Program-made: the position numbers and the translations under genes | Part shown: positions 28,012 to 36,179 of the stretch, in pieces | How the letters are laid out: the number at the start of each line of letters is the position of its first letter | Numbering within the stretch: position 1 is the stretch's first letter | The notes under the pieces: generated by a model | The model's database searches: none | Seen by the model: only the letters and a program-made list of their open reading frames with translations | What the model was told of the DNA's origin: nothing | Origin: Kosakonia radicincitans DSM 16656 | Lineage (GTDB): Bacteria > Pseudomonadota > Gammaproteobacteria > Enterobacterales > Enterobacteriaceae | NCBI RefSeq assembly: GCF_000280495.2 | Contig: NZ_CP018016.1 | Span: 4,340,001-4,404,000 of the forward strand | Length of the DNA stretch: 64,000 nt | Direction of reading: 5' to 3'

Positions 28012-28695
28012 ATGTCAATTAATATATTAATTGCAGATGAACACACTATTATTCGTCGGGGGATGACCTCGATGATAAATTCATTAAAAACCAGCAATAT
28101 AAATACTGACAAACTAGACATCGATGTCGTTGGCGATACCAGTGAGCAAGCAGAATTACTTAACATTCTCGCCACACAAAAAGTCGATCTTCTTTTCCTT
28201 GGCTATGGACTTACCACGGTTAAAACCGGTAACCCGGTATCGGAATTAGATGGTATTGCGTTAGTTAAGTGGATCTCCAGCCGTTATCTCAAGACGAAAA
28301 TTATTGTCTTATCACCCTATAACAATACCAATCTTGTACGCATCGTTCTTGAAGCGGGCGCAAAAGGCTATATCAGCAGAAATACCAGCGAACGCACGTT
28401 GTGGCGCGCAATCACTAACGTAATGATGGATGAAGTTTATATTGAACGCGGTTTAATGGATTCGCTGTTCCGCCGCGAAGCCATTACCCCGCAGGAGCTG
28501 TCAACGCGCGAAAGTGAAGTCTTACGCTTATTATGCCGGGGGCTCTCTCTGACTACGATATCGACACGTATGAACATCAGTATCAAAACGGTGAGCGCAC
28601 ATAAGCTACGCGCGATGGGAAAACTGAATGTAAGAACAGACTGCCAGCTTTATTGTCTTTTATTCCAGACCCGGATGTTCGATATTGCGATGTAA
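28012..28695 (+). CDS. RcsB/LuxR-family regulator with degenerate receiver
   Basis: 227 residues. The N-terminal receiver (1-about 135) keeps the acidic pair (IADEHTIIR) but the phospho-acceptor position reads LLFLGYGL, with Gly64 where RcsB-type receivers have Asp, and the late conserved Lys is Arg (GAKGYISRN). The C-terminal LuxR HTH (about 160-225) is intact: LSTRESEVLRLLCRGLSLTTI and MNISIKTVSAHKLRAMGKL. It is therefore probably phosphorylation-independent or a heterodimer partner. It is divergent from gspG and followed by a good terminator. Confidence 0.88.
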   Translation: MSINILIADEHTIIRRGMTSMINSLKTSNINTDKLDIDVVGDTSEQAELLNILATQKVDLLFLGYGLTTVKTGNPVSELDGIALVKWISSRYLKTKIIVLSPYNNTNLVRIVLEAGAKGYISRNTSERTLWRAITNVMMDEVYIERGLMDSLFRREAITPQELSTRESEVLRLLCRGLSLTTISTRMNISIKTVSAHKLRAMGKLNVRTDCQLYCLLFQTRMFDIAM

Positions 28696-29063
28696 GTCCG
28701 AACGCAGGATCATGACAGCCAGCGGAGAATTTCGCTGGTTCTGTTGCTCTCCCTCGTTTTGAAACCCACTCGCTGTACACTCTTTTTCGTCGATAAAACG
28801 CCGCTTTATTTCACAAAGCGGTTTTTTATTGCCTTCCCTATCCGCGTTTCTGCAGCATACACCTGCAAAACCGCACCTGAATCACCTCCACCGCGCCTTC
28901 TTTTGCATACGCAATCGCGCTCAAAATCAGCAGGTCAGGGGTAATGTCGGGGCACAAGTGTCTTAGCAAGAGAGGAAGCAGCGGACAGGATGATAACGGG
29001 GTTCTGAGGAGCGAGCGCCCCTCAGAATGCCGGCGCCACAAAGGGCGCCGGAGAAAAGCAGGC
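28696..29063. other. Intergenic region between converging regulator and LPMO genes
   Basis: 368 nt without a supported gene. It contains the regulator terminator (28801-28827) and, on the minus strand after the LPMO stop, two tandem stem-loops: CCGGCGCC/GGCGCCGG at 29030-29051 and TCTGAGG/CCTCAGA at 29003-29026. Neither has a T run. A short open minus-strand stretch (28838-28950) has no start or recognisable product. Confidence 0.6.
28801..28827 (+). terminator. Rho-independent terminator after the RcsB-like regulator
   Basis: CCGCTTT, a 7-nt loop and AAAGCGG followed by six T, about 105 nt after the regulator stop. Confidence 0.85.
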
Positions 29064-30020
29064 TTATTTACAGGCAGTGTGCGCAGAAGCAGAGCCAGGC
29101 TCACGCCATACGCCCCACTGGTTAGCGCTGGACGGCGCTTCACCGCGAGTCCACCAGCCGTTGACCCAGACTTTGCCCTGATAAGAAACTTTCTGGCAAG
29201 GTGCAGAGTAAACCGTGGTAGCGTTCCATGCTGCAACAGTATCATCGCCCGGAGCCGGAGTATCGCCCTCGTCGCCCGGAGCCGGAGTATCACCTTCATC
29301 GCCCGGTGCCGGAGTATCGCCCTCGTCGCCCGGTGCCGGAGTATCACCTTCATCGCCCGGTGCCGGAGTATCACCCTCATCGCCCGGTGCCGGGTTTTCT
29401 TCTTCATCGCCCGGTGCCGGGGCCGGGTTGTTGCCGCCGAAATCAACGTCAATCACGTTGTAGAAAGTAGCGCCGGTATCAGAGACGTCCCAGGCAGCCA
29501 TAATTACCTGATAACCGTCACGTTCCGGTACGTCACATTCGTGCTTCGGATTGGTATTCGCAATCGCGCCGTTACCTGTAACCTCGCAGAAAGGCTGGGC
29601 TTCAAAAGAGTTGCGAGTCAGCGGCTGATTCGGGTTCCAGTTTGCTTTAGTGATGTAGTATTTCCAGGAGCCAGTTTTATGCGCAGCGGTAAATTTCCAG
29701 GTAAAGGAGTTCTTGCCCGCTTTCATTGGATGCTTAGTCCAGCGAGAAGCGCTCTGCTGATCCAGATTAACCATTGATGCCACGCCAGCACTCGCCAGGC
29801 GTCCATCAGCCGGACCCGCGTTTAAAGCAGGGAAGCCATCCGGCCCTTCAACGCTCTGCGGTTCATACTGCGGGCCTGCGCCACAATCTTTGTTCTGGTT
29901 TCCCTGAGCAGCAGTACATAACGCTGCGCGGGAAGCGGGTTCGGTAACATAACCATGTGCTAAAGCGCCACCGGCCATGCAAAGGGTTGTGACTGCGAGA
30001 AAAACTTTTGATAATTTCAT
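29064..30020 (-). CDS. AA10 lytic polysaccharide monooxygenase (CBP21-like) with CBM5/12
   Basis: 318 residues, secreted. The 21-residue signal peptide ends AGGALA before HGYVTEP, so mature His1 (residue 22) and His114 (FTAAHKTGSWKY) form the copper histidine brace. The AA10 domain runs to about 200. A linker of six (T/N)PAPGDEGD-type 9-residue repeats follows, then a CBM5/12 chitin-binding domain (AWNATTVYSAPCQK to the end) with the Trp cluster NGWWTRGEAP. AA10 enzymes oxidatively cut crystalline chitin. ATG 30020 with GGAG 7 nt upstream was preferred over an ATG four codons earlier. Likely cargo of the adjacent secretion machine (inference). Confidence 0.94.
   Translation of the reverse strand: MKLSKVFLAVTTLCMAGGALAHGYVTEPASRAALCTAAQGNQNKDCGAGPQYEPQSVEGPDGFPALNAGPADGRLASAGVASMVNLDQQSASRWTKHPMKAGKNSFTWKFTAAHKTGSWKYYITKANWNPNQPLTRNSFEAQPFCEVTGNGAIANTNPKHECDVPERDGYQVIMAAWDVSDTGATFYNVIDVDFGGNNPAPAPGDEEENPAPGDEGDTPAPGDEGDTPAPGDEGDTPAPGDEGDTPAPGDEGDTPAPGDDTVAAWNATTVYSAPCQKVSYQGKVWVNGWWTRGEAPSSANQWGVWREPGSASAHTACK
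29239..29430. repeat. 27-bp coding tandem repeat in the LPMO linker
   Basis: About six to seven copies of a 27-bp unit (core GGTGCCGGAGTATCACC on this strand) encode (T/N)PAPGDEGD. Copies differ at a few third positions (for example GGAGCC vs GGTGCC). Copy number could vary by slippage without a frameshift. Confidence 0.92.
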
Positions 30021-30162
30021 TAATAACTCCATCCATGTGTAGTATTTACTGCCCGGTTAAAGTAATGAATTATCGTTGTAATAATAATATCAACATTCCA
30101 TTAATTTATAAGATCCCCTCCGCTGCCACGGGAATATTCTGCCATGAATATGTAATAACAAA

Positions 30163-30192
30163 ATAAAAAAGCCATACCCCGAAGGATATGGC
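30163..30192 (-). terminator. Rho-independent terminator after the chitinase gene
   Basis: On the minus strand GCCATATCC, TTCG tetraloop, GGGTATGGC, then a T run. It separates the chitinase transcript from the LPMO gene about 140 nt downstream. Confidence 0.9.
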
Positions 30193-30279
30193 CTGGATAT
30201 ATTTTTTCCCGAACAGACAAATATTTTATTAATATCTGATCTTTTTCGGCGTCACAACGGGCGCCGAAGGGCGAAAATA

Positions 30280-31974
30280 TTATTTACACTGGGTGTGCAT
30301 GGTTGCAGAACCCTCTGGACGCCATGCGCCCCACGGGTTAGCGTCGGACGGCGCTTCGCCCTGAACATACCAGCCGTTCATCCAGACTTTGCCCTGATAA
30401 GTTACTTTCTGGCAAGGCTGAGCATAGATGGTAGAAGCGTTCCATGCTGTGACGGCACCGTTGCCTGGGTTATCGCCAGGCTCTTCACCCGGGTTATCGC
30501 CTGGGTTTTCGCCCGGTTCTTCACCCGGCTCTTCGCCTGGTTCTTCACCTGGTTCTTCAGGCTCTTCTGCAACATCGTCAGCCAGGTGCTTGATGGAGAA
30601 CGCCAGCGGCAGAGAATCATCTTTGCCATCATTAACCGTCAGTTTAAAGCCCAGAGTGGCATCCACATCGGTGCTGTTCAGCGTGAAAGTCGCTTTCTGC
30701 TGACTCGCATTGTTCAGCGTAACCTGCGGCCCGGAAACCTGGGTCCAGGTGTAAGTCAGTGTGTCGCCATCCGCATCATAAGAGCTGGAAGCATCCAGCG
30801 TTACCGTCGCTGCACCCTGCACTTCTTTCTGATAAGTCGCACGAGCAACCGGAACGGTGTTGCCGGTTTCCGGCACGCCGCCGCTGGCGGCATTCTTCAT
30901 ATCGTTGATGTAATCGATCTGGTCAGCAAAGCTCAGGCCGGTATCGTTAGAGCCCATCGCCCAGACGAATACACCGCCGTAACCATTTGCAGCCTGCCAT
31001 GCGGCACGCGCGATGTTGTTTTCGCGGGTTTCAGCATAGCGACCTTCCGGGCCCCACTGGGTGGTCAGGGTGTTACCGAGGATGATTTTCTTCGCATCGC
31101 CAACCGCTTTCGCGTAGTTAGCCATTGCAACGTCATACTTGAAGCGCGGACCCGCATCGTATGCCATTACATTGTAGAAATCAAACAGATCGCGACTGTT
31201 TTGCAGCAGATCCAGTACTTCACCATGGTGAGTGGAACGATCGTTTTCAACAAAGGAGCAACCGTCGGTCACAGAAGAATCAGAGCACTCAAGCGGGTCA
31301 GCACCCACGTGGTAAGTCGTCAGGCTGATCAGCTTGCCGCTGTTCGGGCCCAGTAGTTCACGTACGCGTTTAACCAGTTTGATCAGGTTGTTGTTCTCTT
31401 CCGGACTCAGACGAGCGGTTTTCTCGAAGTCAAAGTCGATACCGTCGATCTGCACGGTGCCCGCCTTCTGGTAGTTCGCCAGGTTACAGGAACCATCCCA
31501 GTTAGCGCTGGAGCATGGACCCTGAACCTGATCCGCCTGCAGGCCTTTTTGATAAACCGGGAAATCCTTACGCAGCAGTTTTACCAGACCCTGAGCAATA
31601 TTTTCACGGCTGGTTTCATTCGCCAGATGCGCCCAAATACTTTCGTATGTTGCGCCACCGAATGCCACCATCATTTTTTTGTAGGGTGCAGCCAGTTTAA
31701 CTTGAGTCCAGGAAGTATAAGCTGGCGGTAACCAGTAATCGTTATAAGCAACATCACCAACGATATTATCAGAAGTATAAATTGCACCGTCCTGATCCCA
31801 GCCACCGAACGAAAGCAAATAAGTATCAACTTCTGCATTCATCATTTGAGTAGCTGCATCCTGAGGTAAACCCCAGGAAGTCAGATAACTCATCATATGG
31901 TTATTTGATTCAGCCAGTGCAGACTGAGAGAGTAACGCCGTAGTAATTAATGCAGCCAATGATAACTTTTTCAA
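30280..31974 (-). CDS. Family 18 chitinase with PKD-like domain and CBM5/12
   Basis: 564 residues, secreted. Signal peptide KKLSLAALITTALLSQSALA before ESNN. The GH18 barrel (about 25-375) has the catalytic DGIDFDFE motif with acid Glu184, and VMAYDAGP and GGVFVWAMGSND near the end. A PKD-like beta-sandwich follows (about 380-475: VTLDASSSYDADGDTLTYTW), then a Pro/Glu linker of EEPG repeats and a C-terminal CBM5/12 (AWNASTIYAQPCQK). The start codon is TTG, fixed by a perfect AGGAGG 6 nt upstream and by the signal peptide. Likely cargo of the adjacent secretion system, as ChiA is for the E. coli T2SS. Confidence 0.95.
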   Translation of the reverse strand: MKKLSLAALITTALLSQSALAESNNHMMSYLTSWGLPQDAATQMMNAEVDTYLLSFGGWDQDGAIYTSDNIVGDVAYNDYWLPPAYTSWTQVKLAAPYKKMMVAFGGATYESIWAHLANETSRENIAQGLVKLLRKDFPVYQKGLQADQVQGPCSSANWDGSCNLANYQKAGTVQIDGIDFDFEKTARLSPEENNNLIKLVKRVRELLGPNSGKLISLTTYHVGADPLECSDSSVTDGCSFVENDRSTHHGEVLDLLQNSRDLFDFYNVMAYDAGPRFKYDVAMANYAKAVGDAKKIILGNTLTTQWGPEGRYAETRENNIARAAWQAANGYGGVFVWAMGSNDTGLSFADQIDYINDMKNAASGGVPETGNTVPVARATYQKEVQGAATVTLDASSSYDADGDTLTYTWTQVSGPQVTLNNASQQKATFTLNSTDVDATLGFKLTVNDGKDDSLPLAFSIKHLADDVAEEPEEPGEEPGEEPGEEPGENPGDNPGEEPGDNPGNGAVTAWNASTIYAQPCQKVTYQGKVWMNGWYVQGEAPSDANPWGAWRPEGSATMHTQCK

Positions 31975-32103
31975 AAGTAACCTCCTGTTACAAGAGTTAA
32001 TTAAAAATGCGTCATCAATAATAGGGGCTGCGAATTTTATTCCAATGCGTTACATCTCGTAATGGTTGAGAATAACCGAGGTCCGTTTTGAATATTCTCG
32101 ATA

Positions 32104-34611
32104 TTATTTAATCCATTTCGCTATTTCTTCCTGAGAACAAGGTTTAAATAAACAACCATCCATTCCCGCGGCCAGACATTGCTCAATAACCTCTTCCTGC
32201 GCAATCGCCGTAAAGCCAAGCAAGGTTGCCCGCTCGCGGTCATTTTCCCGCTCCTCTGCGCGTAACCGCTGCGCCAGCGTGAAGCCATCCATCACCGGCA
32301 TATTGCAATCAATTAAGGCGTAATCGAAATTGTCATACATCCGCCACAGTGTCAGCGCCTCCTCACCATTCTGCGCTTCGCTCACCCGGTGGCCCAAAAA
32401 TTCAAGCTGATGTCGTAACAACATGAGATTGGGGGGGTAATCATCCACAATTAATACCCGCTTAACGGTGGTCAGCGATTTGCTCCTGGGTGTTTTATCC
32501 AGCGGCTTCGCCACGCTGGCAATAGCCGCGGGCAAACAAAGCTGTAGCGCGACCGTTGTCCCTTCACCTGGCGCGCTGGTTAACGAGAGCGTGCCTTTCA
32601 TCAAGTCACAGAGTGTACGGCAAATAAACAACCCCAGCCCGGTTCCCAGCCGGGAGTTTTCTCCTTCCATGCCTAACTGCGTAAACGGTTTGAAAAGGCG
32701 CTGTTGATCTTCCGGAGTGATGCCAATGCCGGTGTCTTTCACAGTGAGCGCAACCTCAACCCTGCCATCAGAAGTGGGCTGATGCTGCAAAATGACCTCA
32801 ATTCCCCCTTCGTGAGTAAATTTAATCGCATTACTCAGCAGATTAGAGAGGATCTGTTTATAGCGGCAGGGATCGATCTTCAACAGACAGGTATTGCCGC
32901 CAATTATCCGCAAATCAATGCTGATTTGCTTCTGATCGGTCGCTTCCTGAAAGAGCAACACCACCGAACGGGTTAAGGCGATCAGATCTTCTTTTTGTGG
33001 CTCAATGGCCATGCGACCCGATTCGATGCGCGCAATATCGAGAATATCGCCCACGACCGTCAGCAAATTTTTTGCCGCATCATGCGCGACTTCAAGCATC
33101 GGCTGAGAGTGGTGCTCTTTCACGTTCTGCTTAATTTGCAGTTCGAGGATGCCGAGAATCGCATTCAGCGGCGTGCGGATTTCATGGCTCATCACCGAAA
33201 GGAAATTGCTCTTTGCCCGGCTCGATGCCAGCGCTTCATCCCGGGCATCATTAAGCTGTTGCACCAGCTCTTCGCGTTCCGTGACATCCATCCAGCCGCT
33301 GCAGACCCCGCCGATCGCCCCGTCGCTATCATGGAAAGGAATGATCCAGTGGAAAACGGTGCGCGGTTTGGTGCTGTGATCCAGCGCCAGCACCCGATCG
33401 CCCATCTGCGGTCGCCCCGTCTCGATAACATCCACATAGTCGTGCCGGAATCCGCGTTTCAGGTATTCAGGCAACGGCAGAACGTCGATGGTTTCACCAA
33501 GCACATCGCCGCGCGCAACCTTCATTTCAGCCAGGAAGCGGGCATTGCAATCAATCATCTTGCCTTCAAGGTTACGCACCACCATCGGCCAGGGAACGGC
33601 ATGCATGATGTTATACATATACGTAAGCTGCTCTTTGAGCCGCAACTGCATGCGCGTGCGCTGTTTAACCTGGCGTCGCAATGAAAGGCCCCACAGCAGC
33701 GAGAGAATCAACACCATCGTTGTGGGAACGCCGATTTGCCAAAGATGTTGCCGCCAGCGCTGCCAGAATGCGCCGCCTTCGTAGCGCCAGCCGCTACCAA
33801 GCCGCTGATAATCATTATCCGGAATGGTATCCAGCACTTTATCGAGGATCGAGAGCAGTTCCGGCGCGGCCGCTGAAACACCGAAAGCAACATGCAGGGG
33901 ATTAACCCCTTGCAGGCTGGAAATGTCAATTTTATCGCGGCCAATCCGTCTGATTTGATAATCCGTATTCGCCTCAATGCCGATCGCCGCATCCACCTGG
34001 CCTGCGGAGAGCATATCCACAGCCTCTGTCAGACTGCGGGTGCCGATCATCTTGATCTGCGGATATTGCGCAGCGAGATAGCGTGCGATCAACGAGTCTT
34101 CACGCACGGCAACGAAACGATCAGAAAGCCCATCAAGCGTCCTTACCGCTGGCGTTTTGCTTCGCGTCAACAGAACATATTTACTGGTCAACCAGACGCG
34201 CGAATAGCGTAATTCCGGCAGGTGACCGGTGGGGATACCGGCCACCATGTCGGCCTCTCCGGCGGCGATCTTTTCGCTCAGCGCCTCGAAACTGCTGACA
34301 TCGGAGACCACAAAATTGAGGCCGGTACGGATACGCACCATGGTCAGCAGATCGGCGCTGATACCACTGAAATTCAGTTTCTTATCGATAAAACTCATCG
34401 GCGCGCTGGCATCAAAAGCCAGTACGCGGATGACCGGATGCTCGCGAATCCACTGTTTTTCGCTGGGCGAGAAAAAAGGGCTCCCGGCGTCCTTCACCTC
34501 ATCGGCACCCTGTGCCGCCATAACAAACGTACAGAGAAGACACAGCACAGCCCCTGTGCGCCTGAGGAAAGGAAAAATCGGGTATTTTGCTATCCTGCCT
34601 GATCTATTCAT
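32104..34611 (-). CDS. BvgS/EvgS-like hybrid sensor histidine kinase without HPt
   Basis: 835 residues. Signal anchor (about 15-35), one periplasmic Venus-flytrap SBP-type domain (about 50-270), membrane helix (VLILSLLWGLSL, about 300-312), PAS domain (about 335-450), HisKA with MSHEIRTPLN (His476), HATPase with NLLSNAIKFT, DTGIGI and GTGLGL, and a C-terminal receiver with LIDCNMPVMDG (Asp768). BvgS/EvgS usually have two sensor domains and a fused HPt; here there is one and the HPt is a separate gene upstream. ATG 34611 overlaps the HPt stop by 8 nt; a start 31 codons earlier would lie inside the HPt gene. Confidence 0.93.
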   Translation of the reverse strand: MNRSGRIAKYPIFPFLRRTGAVLCLLCTFVMAAQGADEVKDAGSPFFSPSEKQWIREHPVIRVLAFDASAPMSFIDKKLNFSGISADLLTMVRIRTGLNFVVSDVSSFEALSEKIAAGEADMVAGIPTGHLPELRYSRVWLTSKYVLLTRSKTPAVRTLDGLSDRFVAVREDSLIARYLAAQYPQIKMIGTRSLTEAVDMLSAGQVDAAIGIEANTDYQIRRIGRDKIDISSLQGVNPLHVAFGVSAAAPELLSILDKVLDTIPDNDYQRLGSGWRYEGGAFWQRWRQHLWQIGVPTTMVLILSLLWGLSLRRQVKQRTRMQLRLKEQLTYMYNIMHAVPWPMVVRNLEGKMIDCNARFLAEMKVARGDVLGETIDVLPLPEYLKRGFRHDYVDVIETGRPQMGDRVLALDHSTKPRTVFHWIIPFHDSDGAIGGVCSGWMDVTEREELVQQLNDARDEALASSRAKSNFLSVMSHEIRTPLNAILGILELQIKQNVKEHHSQPMLEVAHDAAKNLLTVVGDILDIARIESGRMAIEPQKEDLIALTRSVVLLFQEATDQKQISIDLRIIGGNTCLLKIDPCRYKQILSNLLSNAIKFTHEGGIEVILQHQPTSDGRVEVALTVKDTGIGITPEDQQRLFKPFTQLGMEGENSRLGTGLGLFICRTLCDLMKGTLSLTSAPGEGTTVALQLCLPAAIASVAKPLDKTPRSKSLTTVKRVLIVDDYPPNLMLLRHQLEFLGHRVSEAQNGEEALTLWRMYDNFDYALIDCNMPVMDGFTLAQRLRAEERENDRERATLLGFTAIAQEEVIEQCLAAGMDGCLFKPCSQEEIAKWIK

Positions 34612-35320
34612 TCGCGGTAACGCCCAACGCTCTCTGCAAAAATTGATAACTTTCATGCACCGCGATACCAAAGCGATGGCGCATCTTCGTGGCTTGCGCT
34701 TCATTTACCCGCTGTTCGTGGAGCAGTGCAGGCAATCTTTCCATGGTGATGCAACGGCGCCGGGCATAGCGCATGCCCAACAGGTGAAAAGAGGATTTCA
34801 TGCGGTGTGCCAAATCAGCTATCTGTATCAGCGATCCATCATGTTGCAGGTTTTCCAGTTGGCGGAGATCGCTGCTTAACGTTCGCAGCAGCGTCGGGAT
34901 CATCGCCTCTATAACTGGCTGTTGGTGGCCGGCCAGCGCACAAAGTTCGTGCAGATCCGGCTCTGGCCTGAGTGGAATAGCCCTGACCTGCTCATCAGAA
35001 AACATCAGCGGCAGCAGTCGATCAAAACCTTTGAGCCGCAGCCGATTCTCCTGCTGCTCCCGCGACCAATCACCACAGCCCAGCAGCAGCGGCGTTGTCG
35101 CCACATCGCCCGCCAGTTCTGCGGCAAGAATGTTTTCCAGGGCGTCACAACCCGCCTTTTCCTGCTCGTCGAGCTCGAAAACTATGGCGTGGTACCGGTG
35201 TTGCTTAAGCAGGCCGGGCGCGTCGTTGAAGCCAGCAATACGCTTTTGCGGGTGCGCATGCTGTAATCTGTACTGTTGCTCGCAACGGTGAGTAATAACA
35301 AGAAGTGGCAATCCCTGCAT
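34604..35320 (-). CDS. Stand-alone HPt phosphotransfer protein with degenerate receiver-like N-terminus
   Basis: 238 residues. The C-terminal half (about 125-235) is an HPt helical bundle with IADLAHRMKSSFHLLG (phospho-accepting His172). The N-terminal 115 residues look like a receiver without the acidic pair (LLVITHRCE) and with YHAIVFELDE, Glu49 at the expected phospho-Asp strand end; this is inference from pattern. It lies 11 nt after the regulator gene and overlaps the kinase gene. It would pass phosphate from the kinase receiver (Asp768) to the regulator (Asp58). Confidence 0.82.
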   Translation of the reverse strand: MQGLPLLVITHRCEQQYRLQHAHPQKRIAGFNDAPGLLKQHRYHAIVFELDEQEKAGCDALENILAAELAGDVATTPLLLGCGDWSREQQENRLRLKGFDRLLPLMFSDEQVRAIPLRPEPDLHELCALAGHQQPVIEAMIPTLLRTLSSDLRQLENLQHDGSLIQIADLAHRMKSSFHLLGMRYARRRCITMERLPALLHEQRVNEAQATKMRHRFGIAVHESYQFLQRALGVTANE

Positions 35321-35331
35321 AACGACCTGAC

Positions 35332-35964
35332 TTAACTGATTAATCCGAGCTGCTGTACGGACTGATAAAGCTCATACTCCGACGTGGCGCCTAATTTACG
35401 CATCGCGCTCTTCTTTTGTGCGCTAACGGTCTGCTTGGTACGGCTCAGCCTGACGCTGATTTCATTCACCGTCATTCCGCGCAGCAACAGACGCAGAACT
35501 TCATTCTCTTTTGGTGTTAGGTGAACCGCTGTTTTCGTCGTTGTTCGCTCTTTGATGCTACCGATCCGGCCTGCCGCCATGGTGGACGTCAGACTTTTCA
35601 TCGTATGCAACAATTCGGTAGAGAGGCTGGCTTTATTCAGCACGCGGTGTACGCCAAGACGCATTAGCGAACGCTGGAGACCAGGATTGCTCACCATGGT
35701 AACGACGATAATTAATAGCTCAGGCCAGCGTCTTTTCAGCAGTTGTATCAACGCCAGTCCGTCATTGTACCGGGTACCCGGCATGCTGAAGTCGGTGATT
35801 AAAATATCCGCAGGTTGCTGCTCAAGCTTCACCACTAGCTCGTCGGTAGTCATGGCTTCATCAACAATGTGGTACTGACGGGAAAGTGGGTTAAGCAGTG
35901 CCCGTAATCCCATCAGATAAATAGGATGATCGTCAGCAATCAGCACCTTTTTTGGCTTCAGCAC
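35332..35964 (-). CDS. EvgA/BvgA-type NarL-family response regulator
   Basis: 210 residues. Receiver with acidic pair LIADDHPIYLMG, phospho-acceptor ILITDFSMPG (Asp58), a Thr in VVTMVSN and a Lys in RVLNKASL. LuxR HTH at about 147-205: LTPKENEVLRLLLRGMTVNEI and LSRTKQTVSAQKKSAMRKL. This receiver is intact, unlike the regulator at 28012. First gene of the regulator-HPt-kinase string, which sits directly upstream of the chitinase, so control of chitinase, LPMO and secretion genes is likely (inference). Confidence 0.93.
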   Translation of the reverse strand: MLKPKKVLIADDHPIYLMGLRALLNPLSRQYHIVDEAMTTDELVVKLEQQPADILITDFSMPGTRYNDGLALIQLLKRRWPELLIIVVTMVSNPGLQRSLMRLGVHRVLNKASLSTELLHTMKSLTSTMAAGRIGSIKERTTTKTAVHLTPKENEVLRLLLRGMTVNEISVRLSRTKQTVSAQKKSAMRKLGATSEYELYQSVQQLGLIS

Positions 35965-36132
35965 ATCTGGATTCTCGCGGGCAAAATGAAAGTGCCGCAG
36001 ACTCTAGCAAAAAAATAAAAACAGGCAGAATGAATATTGCGGATAAAACAGAAATGCGCGCTTATAGCTTTGTTAATTGCAGGGCTAATTTAAACCAGGG
36101 ATAAAAATGGAGTTTTTATAATCAGCAGATAT

Positions 36133-36163
36133 AAAAAAACCGCAGCACCGGCTGCGGTTTTTT
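36133..36163. terminator. Bidirectional-type terminator downstream of secF
   Basis: AAAAAAACCGCAGC, ACCG loop, GCTGCGGTTTTTT. On the minus strand it follows the secF stop by 17 nt with a seven-T run. It marks the right edge of the accessory block. Confidence 0.9.
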
Positions 36164-36179
36164 AGCGTTGAGAGCAAGC

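Noticed and set aside
27987..28022. An 11-codon leader peptide overlapping the RcsB-like regulator start
   Set aside because: Only a start and stop codon support it; no attenuator structure or repeated codons were seen, so it is mentioned only as a possibility.
28838..28950. Minus-strand stretch reading ITPDLLILSAIAYAKEG as a possible gene remnant
   Set aside because: No start codon, no family match that I recognise, and it runs out of the LPMO hairpins; too short to support.
29239..29430. Regular short repeats that could suggest a CRISPR array
   Set aside because: Units are directly adjacent without spacers and encode a protein linker; no cas genes are nearby.
28838..29777. Long repetitive open frames on both strands over the LPMO gene
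   Set aside because: All are by-products of the in-frame 27-bp repeat; only the AA10 frame has a signal peptide, catalytic histidines and a known family.
32612..34704. A longer sensor kinase starting at 34704
   Set aside because: The extra 31 residues lie inside the HPt gene; the ATG at 34611 overlaps its stop and begins just before the membrane anchor.
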